A DNA stretch of 9,519 nt from Candidatus Sigynarchaeota archaeon. GTDB taxonomy: Archaea > Asgardarchaeota > Jordarchaeia > Jordarchaeales > Jordarchaeaceae. Shown one piece after another: positions 6,114 to 9,519 of this stretch. The stretch is taken from positions 1 to 9,519 of the forward strand of contig JAUQYY010000226.1 of assembly GCA_030587505.1 (NCBI GenBank), written 5' to 3'. The translations under genes were made by a program, and so were the position numbers. Under the pieces are notes generated by a model, which searched no databases, was not told the DNA's origin, and saw only the letters and a program-made list of their open reading frames with translations. The first letter of the stretch is position 1, and the number at the start of each line of letters is the position of its first letter.

Positions 6114-6155
6114 AAGGTGATAGGAGACATTCATAAGGTGATAGGAGACATTCAT
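6114..6155 (+). repeat. Perfect 21-base tandem duplication
   Basis: The unit at 6114-6134, which begins AAGGTGATAGG and ends ACATTCAT, is repeated without a mismatch at 6135-6155. Each unit contains GGTGAT, a strong match to the archaeal Shine-Dalgarno consensus, and then GGAGA. The period equals seven codons, and the frame beginning with GTG 6117 reads VIGDIHK in each copy before ending at TGA 6171. It lies 31 bases before the preferred start of the next gene, so it could act in the leader of that mRNA or bind a regulator as a direct repeat. Confidence 0.9.
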
Positions 6156-6173
6156 TATACCACCGTCTTTTGA

Positions 6174-6179
6174 GAGGTG
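6174..6179 (+). promoter_or_regulatory. Shine-Dalgarno site that decides the start of the CxxC-repeat gene
   Basis: GAGGTG is six bases before GTG 6186 and twelve before ATG 6192, and it overlaps the furthest upstream GTG at 6177. This spacing makes GTG 6186 the most likely start. Confidence 0.6.
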
Positions 6180-6185
6180 TATGTT

Positions 6186-7238
6186 GTGTCGATGAAGTCA
6201 CCATTATCAGATGAGGTTTTCTCAAAATGGTTGGCGCGTGCTGACCTCAGCAAGCTTGAGAAGTACTTCTCAGTGAAGAGAGTTAAGTTTGAAAGGTCAA
6301 ATATCTCTGCCGCGGAGTCTGTCAGAAACGTGGAGAAGCATGCGATATTCTTCTTCCGCTCCAAGGTCGATCCCTCCATTGCTAGGGACGTTGAGAAAAA
6401 AGTTGTTAACATAGACGAGCTGGGAAAGGTCACCTTCTACGATTTCGGGAATAAGCAGGTTGACATGACAGAATGGAAAGATAAAAAGATGGTACCTCTG
6501 TACTCCTCAATCAGGGAGGTTGAATGCGGCGGGTGTAAAGGGAAGGGTTACATCACCTGCAACAAGTGTGGAGGTTCAGGAACACTGGAATGCAAAAAGT
6601 GTAAAGGAAAAGGAAGCGTCCAGTGCAACGTTTGCAAGGGAGAAGGGAAACTCTACACCAAATTGAAGGTCATAAGAAATGGAAAGAAAACCAAAGTGGA
6701 GATGCCCTACAACTGTGATTATTGTTACGGGTCTGGAACACTAATCTGTGATCACTGCGGAGGAACGGGGAAAGTTGAATGCAGTAAGTGTCGCGGAGAA
6801 ACCAGAAATCCTTGTAAAGAGTGTAAGGGTACAGGCACGCTCTACGAATACACAATTGGCCCCGTACCCTTCAAAACGGCGATCGTTCCACACATATTCT
6901 TCAGGCCAGAGTTCGAAAAACACCTTGCTAACGTGATTGACAGAGAATTCGCTAACATTGAAGGAATAAAAATCACAGACTACAACAACCTCACAGAAAA
7001 GGAACTAACCCCTCAGCTCGGATTCTTCAACAAGGAGGTAAAGGACAAAATGAACAAGGCCAAATCAGCCTTCAAAGACCTTGAGAAAAGGGCATCCAAA
7101 GGCGGCGAAAAGGTAGAGTACCCCATCTACGTTTACCCGCTGTTAAAACTGGACATAGTCACACCAAAAGGAAAGAAGTTCAACATCTTTAGCATCGGAA
7201 CCGAAAGAAGCTACGTCATAACAGACTACGGCTTCTAA
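6186..7238 (+). CDS. Uncharacterised zinc-ribbon-repeat protein with DnaJ-like CxxCxGxG motifs, no J domain
   Basis: This is a 350-residue protein from GTG 6186 (353 if GTG 6177 is used). It has three parts. An N-terminal region of about 110 residues is charged, with no recognisable family. The centre (about 114-217) carries eight CxxC motifs, mostly CxxCxGxG, as in the zinc-binding domain of DnaJ: CGGC, CNKC, CKKC, CNVC, then a 19-residue basic linker, then CDYC, CDHC, CSKC and CKEC. Within each block of four the motifs repeat every 11 residues exactly; the two blocks are separated by 30. This could hold four zinc ions. The seventh motif has lost the glycine pattern (CSKCRGET). DnaJ itself has four motifs at uneven spacing, and an N-terminal J domain with HPD, which is absent here. 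The C-terminal region of about 130 residues is mixed alpha/beta with a lysine-rich helix near 280-310. There is no signal peptide or membrane segment. A zinc-dependent chaperone, redox or RNA-binding role is possible; eukaryotic SSUH2-type proteins have a comparable motif but I cannot show homology. Confidence 0.82.
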   Translation: MSMKSPLSDEVFSKWLARADLSKLEKYFSVKRVKFERSNISAAESVRNVEKHAIFFFRSKVDPSIARDVEKKVVNIDELGKVTFYDFGNKQVDMTEWKDKKMVPLYSSIREVECGGCKGKGYITCNKCGGSGTLECKKCKGKGSVQCNVCKGEGKLYTKLKVIRNGKKTKVEMPYNCDYCYGSGTLICDHCGGTGKVECSKCRGETRNPCKECKGTGTLYEYTIGPVPFKTAIVPHIFFRPEFEKHLANVIDREFANIEGIKITDYNNLTEKELTPQLGFFNKEVKDKMNKAKSAFKDLEKRASKGGEKVEYPIYVYPLLKLDIVTPKGKKFNIFSIGTERSYVITDYGF

Positions 7239-7292
7239 AAATCACTCTCCCCCACCTTCCACAAAGCCCAGCTTCTAATCGCCACCGAGATG

Positions 7293-7297
7293 AAAAA
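7293..7297 (-). terminator. Short T-tract after the amidohydrolase gene
   Basis: On the minus strand CTTTTTC falls about eight bases after the stop codon of the YtcJ-type amidohydrolase, a possible weak archaeal terminator in the 66-base gap between the convergent genes. Confidence 0.25.
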
Positions 7298-7304
7298 GAC
7301 ACCG

Positions 7305-8924
7305 CTACAGCTTGGAATACACTATCTCTCCGCCTACTATGGTCATCTTCACCTCTATTTCACCTATCTTGTCGACTGGAACCGACAGGGGATTGTCTGA
7401 GAGCACCACCAAGTCTGCCAGCTTACCAACCTCAATTGAACCCTTCACTTTCTCCTCGAAAGAAGCATACGCCGCGTCAATAGTGTACATGCGAATAGCC
7501 TGCTCCACGGAAACCCTCTGCTCGGGCACAAAAGTATATTCAGGGTTAACCTCTCTTGACACCGCGGCCTGTATACCCTTCAACGGGTCCATGTCCTCCA
7601 CTGGGCAGTCTGACCCCGCTGCCAGTTTGATTCCTTTCTCCAGTAATGTTTTAAAGGGGTAAACGTACCTTGCTCTCTCCTCACCCACACGGTTAAACAT
7701 CCACGGGGCGTCTGAAACTATAAAAGGAGGCTGAACCGAAGCCACAACTCCCAGCTTCCTCATTCTTTCAATCAGCTCCTCACTCAGAACCGACGCGTGC
7801 TCGATTCTGTGGCGGTGATCCTCCTTCGGCTTCTCTTTCAATGCTTCCTCAATAGCGTCCAGAGCGATTTTGAGCGCCCTGTCACCGATGCAGTGTATGG
7901 CCAGCTGGCAATCCGCTCCGTGAGCCGTTTTGACTATTTCACGCAGCTTCTCCTCATCGTAGAGGAGAATCCCCCTATTTTCTGGATCATCGCTGAACGG
8001 TTCAAGCATCGCCGCTGTGCGTCCCCCCAGGCTGCCGTCCAGAATAACCTTGATCGCCCCGATTTTCAGCTTGGACCCCCCAAACCCGGTGTAGAAACCA
8101 AGGTCGACCAGACTTTGTAGAGACGACTCAGGAATGTTAAGGTACACCCTTAACGGCAGCTCGCCCCGCATCAGCAAAATTTGAAAGACTCTCCCTTGGA
8201 TAGACTGATCCTGCTCAATCAGCGGCATACAGTGAACCGACGTTAGGCCCCTACTCACAGCGTATTCACACGCAGCCCTAAGAGCCAAAACGTAGTCTTC
8301 CTCCCTCAAGGAGACCATGCCGAGAATCATGAAGCCCGCGGCTTCCCGCAGTATACCCGTGGGTTCGCCAGTTTCCGGGTCCTTATCAATCTGCCCCCCT
8401 GGAGGAGACTCGGTTTCCGCAGTTATGTTCGCAAGCTCTAAAGCCTTACTGTTAACACAGGTGATGTGCCCACAAACACGCATAAGGGAGGTTGGATTAT
8501 CGGGAGCCGCTTCGTCCAGGTCCCACCGTGTCGGGAGGCGTCCCTCAGCTAGAAGGGAGTCATCCCAACCATGCCCCACTATCCAAGACCCGCCGGGCCT
8601 CCTTTCAGCCTCCTTCCTCAACCTCTCCTTGATTTCCGCGATGGATTTGACTCCTCTCAGGTCCAACATGTTCAGCATAAGCCCATAGCCCAGAAGGTGT
8701 ATATGGCAATCAGTGAACCCGGGAAGAACAGTCCCGCCATCCAAATCAATTAACCTGACTTCCTCATCAACAAAAAGGGATTTTACCTCATCCCTCGAAC
8801 CAACGCCGATGATCTTCCCGTCACGGATGGCGACAGCCTCCGCCCGGGGATTACTCGAATCGAGAGTTATAACGTTACCATTCACCAAACACAGATTCGA
8901 GTTCTTTTCACGGACCATTCTCAA
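7305..8924 (-). CDS. YtcJ-type amidohydrolase (amidohydrolase family 3)
   Basis: This is a 539-residue metal-dependent hydrolase of the amidohydrolase superfamily. It opens with a beta-domain (NLCLVNGNVITLD, 10-22), then LPGFTDCHIHLLGYG (67-81) with the metal-binding His74 and His76. GHGWDDSLLAEGRLPTRWDL (117-136) is the typical YtcJ signature, followed by CGHITCVNSKALELANI (151-167). Lys292 in IKVILDGSLG, His344 in AIHCIGDRA, His376 in RIEHAS and Asp439 in AAGSDCPVE complete the active site, and GKLADLVVLSDNPL (500-513) closes the beta-domain. Known relatives include N-substituted formamide deformylase, but most have no assigned substrate. Length is normal and no key residue is missing. AAGGAGG sits five bases before TTG 8924 and eleven before ATG 8918, so the start could be either; the protein differs by two residues. 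It is convergent with the CxxC-repeat gene and lies downstream of the M20 peptidase gene on the same strand, 181 bases away. Confidence 0.87.
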   Translation of the reverse strand: MRMVREKNSNLCLVNGNVITLDSSNPRAEAVAIRDGKIIGVGSRDEVKSLFVDEEVRLIDLDGGTVLPGFTDCHIHLLGYGLMLNMLDLRGVKSIAEIKERLRKEAERRPGGSWIVGHGWDDSLLAEGRLPTRWDLDEAAPDNPTSLMRVCGHITCVNSKALELANITAETESPPGGQIDKDPETGEPTGILREAAGFMILGMVSLREEDYVLALRAACEYAVSRGLTSVHCMPLIEQDQSIQGRVFQILLMRGELPLRVYLNIPESSLQSLVDLGFYTGFGGSKLKIGAIKVILDGSLGGRTAAMLEPFSDDPENRGILLYDEEKLREIVKTAHGADCQLAIHCIGDRALKIALDAIEEALKEKPKEDHRHRIEHASVLSEELIERMRKLGVVASVQPPFIVSDAPWMFNRVGEERARYVYPFKTLLEKGIKLAAGSDCPVEDMDPLKGIQAAVSREVNPEYTFVPEQRVSVEQAIRMYTIDAAYASFEEKVKGSIEVGKLADLVVLSDNPLSVPVDKIGEIEVKMTIVGGEIVYSKL

Positions 8925-8929
8925 ACAAA

Positions 8930-8934
8930 CCTCC
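8930..8934 (-). promoter_or_regulatory. Shine-Dalgarno site of the amidohydrolase gene
   Basis: On the minus strand GGAGG (within AAAGGAGGT) lies five bases before TTG 8924 and eleven before ATG 8918. The spacing favours the TTG; codon preference favours the ATG. Confidence 0.65.
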
Positions 8935-9040
8935 TTTCATAAAGCAATTAAGGCAAACCATTCTTCGGGAGATAACTATCCAAAGAAACCACAAACATTT
9001 ACAGCCAAGACGAAACTCTACACACAGTTAATAAAGTTAA

Positions 9041-9050
9041 CTTATAAAAA
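9041..9050 (-). promoter_or_regulatory. TATA-like box, possible promoter of the amidohydrolase gene
   Basis: The minus strand reads TTTTTATAAG here, close to the archaeal TATA consensus, within the 181-base gap between the M20 and amidohydrolase genes. It would give a leader of about 90-100 bases. This suggests the amidohydrolase has its own promoter rather than depending only on read-through from the M20 gene. Confidence 0.35.
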
Positions 9051-9105
9051 TGATTAAAAGGAAACTAACCCCAGATTAATGGGAAAGGTAGGGGGCCACT
9101 TTTTT

Positions 9106-9519
9106 CTATTTCGAGCTGAAGTTGTACAGGAAGGACACTATGTATTTCTCCAGGTCCTTTAATCCGTCAACCATTATGTACTCGTTCGGGGCGTGTACCC
9201 TTCCCCCGTGTCCCAGACCACCCATAACCATCTTCATGTTAAACGGCTCCTTGCAGAACAGGTAGAAGGGAGCTGAACCGGGCATCATGGGCAAAACTAT
9301 CGGTTCATGGCCGAGGTCCCTAAAGGTTTTTATCGCCGCCTGACTGATTTTATCCTTTATCGAAACTTTCACCCACTCATAGGCTCCGAGAACCCTCACC
9401 TCGATATCCTCAAATCCCCTTTTCCTCAAGTGATTCTTAACCCGATCTATGACCTCATCCGTTGTCATGTTCGGAACCAGTCGGATATCGATCTTAACCA
9501 ACGCCCTAGCAGGAGTAAT
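9106..9519 (-). CDS. M20-family metallopeptidase (ArgE/DapE/acylase-like), C-terminal part, truncated by window edge
   Basis: The frame is open to the right edge, giving 137 residues of the C-terminal part. The visible start ITPARALVKIDIRLVPNMTTDEV matches the beta-strand of the M20 dimerisation domain ('PARA..KidiRlvP...pdeV'). The later GGLGHGGRVHAPNEYI contains the last metal-binding histidine, in HAPNEY at visible residue 109, and LKDLEKYIVSFLYNF is the usual final helix. In this family, two zinc or cobalt ions hydrolyse N-acyl amino acids, succinyl-diaminopimelate or short peptides. A TTG at 9501 is not a real start because the conserved strand continues upstream of it. The N-terminal metal ligands (HxDVVP, the EE motif) lie outside the window, so the specific enzyme cannot be named. 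Confidence 0.85.
   Translation of the reverse strand: MTPARALVKIDIRLVPNMTTDEVIDRVKNHLRKRGFEDIEVRVLGAYEWVKVSIKDKISQAAIKTFRDLGHEPIVLPMMPGSAPFYLFCKEPFNMKMVMGGLGHGGRVHAPNEYIMVDGLKDLEKYIVSFLYNFSSK

Larger units (their letters stand above)
5874..6185. other. 312-base non-coding stretch before the zinc-ribbon-repeat gene
   Basis: This gap holds the T-tract at 5918-5927, a pair of alternative hairpins at 5956-5982, a T/A-rich inverted element around 6096-6109 (TTTTT-CAG-AAAAA) and the tandem repeat at 6114-6155, then the Shine-Dalgarno site of the next gene. A frame without a usual start is open from 6042 to the TGA at 6171-6173 and reads through both repeat copies, but I do not call it a gene. No tRNA or conserved RNA is recognisable. 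A promoter for the next gene must lie here, yet I could not identify a convincing TATA box. Confidence 0.5.

Noticed and set aside
6042..6173. Small gene reading through the tandem repeat
   Set aside because: There is no ATG, and the first GTG gives only 18 codons; no conserved motif is seen. It is kept only as part of the repeat finding.
6186..7238. DnaJ (Hsp40) chaperone
   Set aside because: No J domain or HPD motif is present, and the CxxC motifs are eight at regular spacing rather than four at DnaJ spacing.
9106..9501. Complete 131-residue gene starting at TTG 9501
   Set aside because: The conserved M20 strand continues upstream in frame to the window edge, so the gene is truncated rather than short.

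Overview
The window looks like archaeal chromosomal DNA of moderate G+C content. Arginine is mostly AGG/AGA and isoleucine often ATA. Genes are led by strong Shine-Dalgarno sequences (GAGGT, GGTGA, AGGAGGA), two or three starts are TTG or GTG, and A/T-rich TATA-like boxes and T-tracts lie between genes. The gene content fits: an archaeal-type MTA phosphorylase with a C-terminal CxC motif, MtnA, and a divergent APS-kinase-like protein. I cannot fix the lineage from sequence alone; an uncultivated, possibly thermophilic, peptide-using euryarchaeote or TACK archaeon is a reasonable guess.

Layout. (1) The 3' end of an adenylylsulfate-kinase-like gene runs in from the left edge on + and meets, tail to tail with one base between the stops, a minus-strand aminoglycoside-phosphotransferase-fold kinase. 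(2) A 285-base divergent promoter region with two neighbouring small palindromes follows. (3) A + strand group comes next: a D-aminoacylase-family amidohydrolase, MtnA (methylthioribose-1-phosphate isomerase) and a GNAT acetyltransferase, with gaps of about 50 and 43 bases, probably one transcript. (4) After 190 bases with a TATA-like box comes MTA phosphorylase on +, followed by a T-rich terminator candidate. (5) A 312-base non-coding stretch holds alternative hairpins and a perfect 21-base tandem duplication. It leads into a + strand protein with eight CxxC motifs in two regular blocks of four, resembling the DnaJ cysteine-rich domain but with no J domain. (6) Convergent to it, on minus, is a YtcJ-type amidohydrolase. 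(7) The C-terminal part of an M20-family metallopeptidase enters from the right edge on minus.

How the genes fit together. MTA phosphorylase and MtnA catalyse consecutive steps in 5'-methylthioadenosine breakdown: MTA to methylthioribose-1-phosphate to methylthioribulose-1-phosphate. No later methionine-salvage genes are visible. Three metal-dependent hydrolases (D-aminoacylase type, YtcJ type, M20) all belong to families that cleave N-acyl or amide bonds, and a GNAT acetyltransferase sits nearby; this suggests, without proving, turnover of acylated or peptide-derived amino acids. The eight-CxxC protein is the least explained gene and the best candidate for something undescribed. I see no tRNA, rRNA, CRISPR array, insertion sequence or phage gene.
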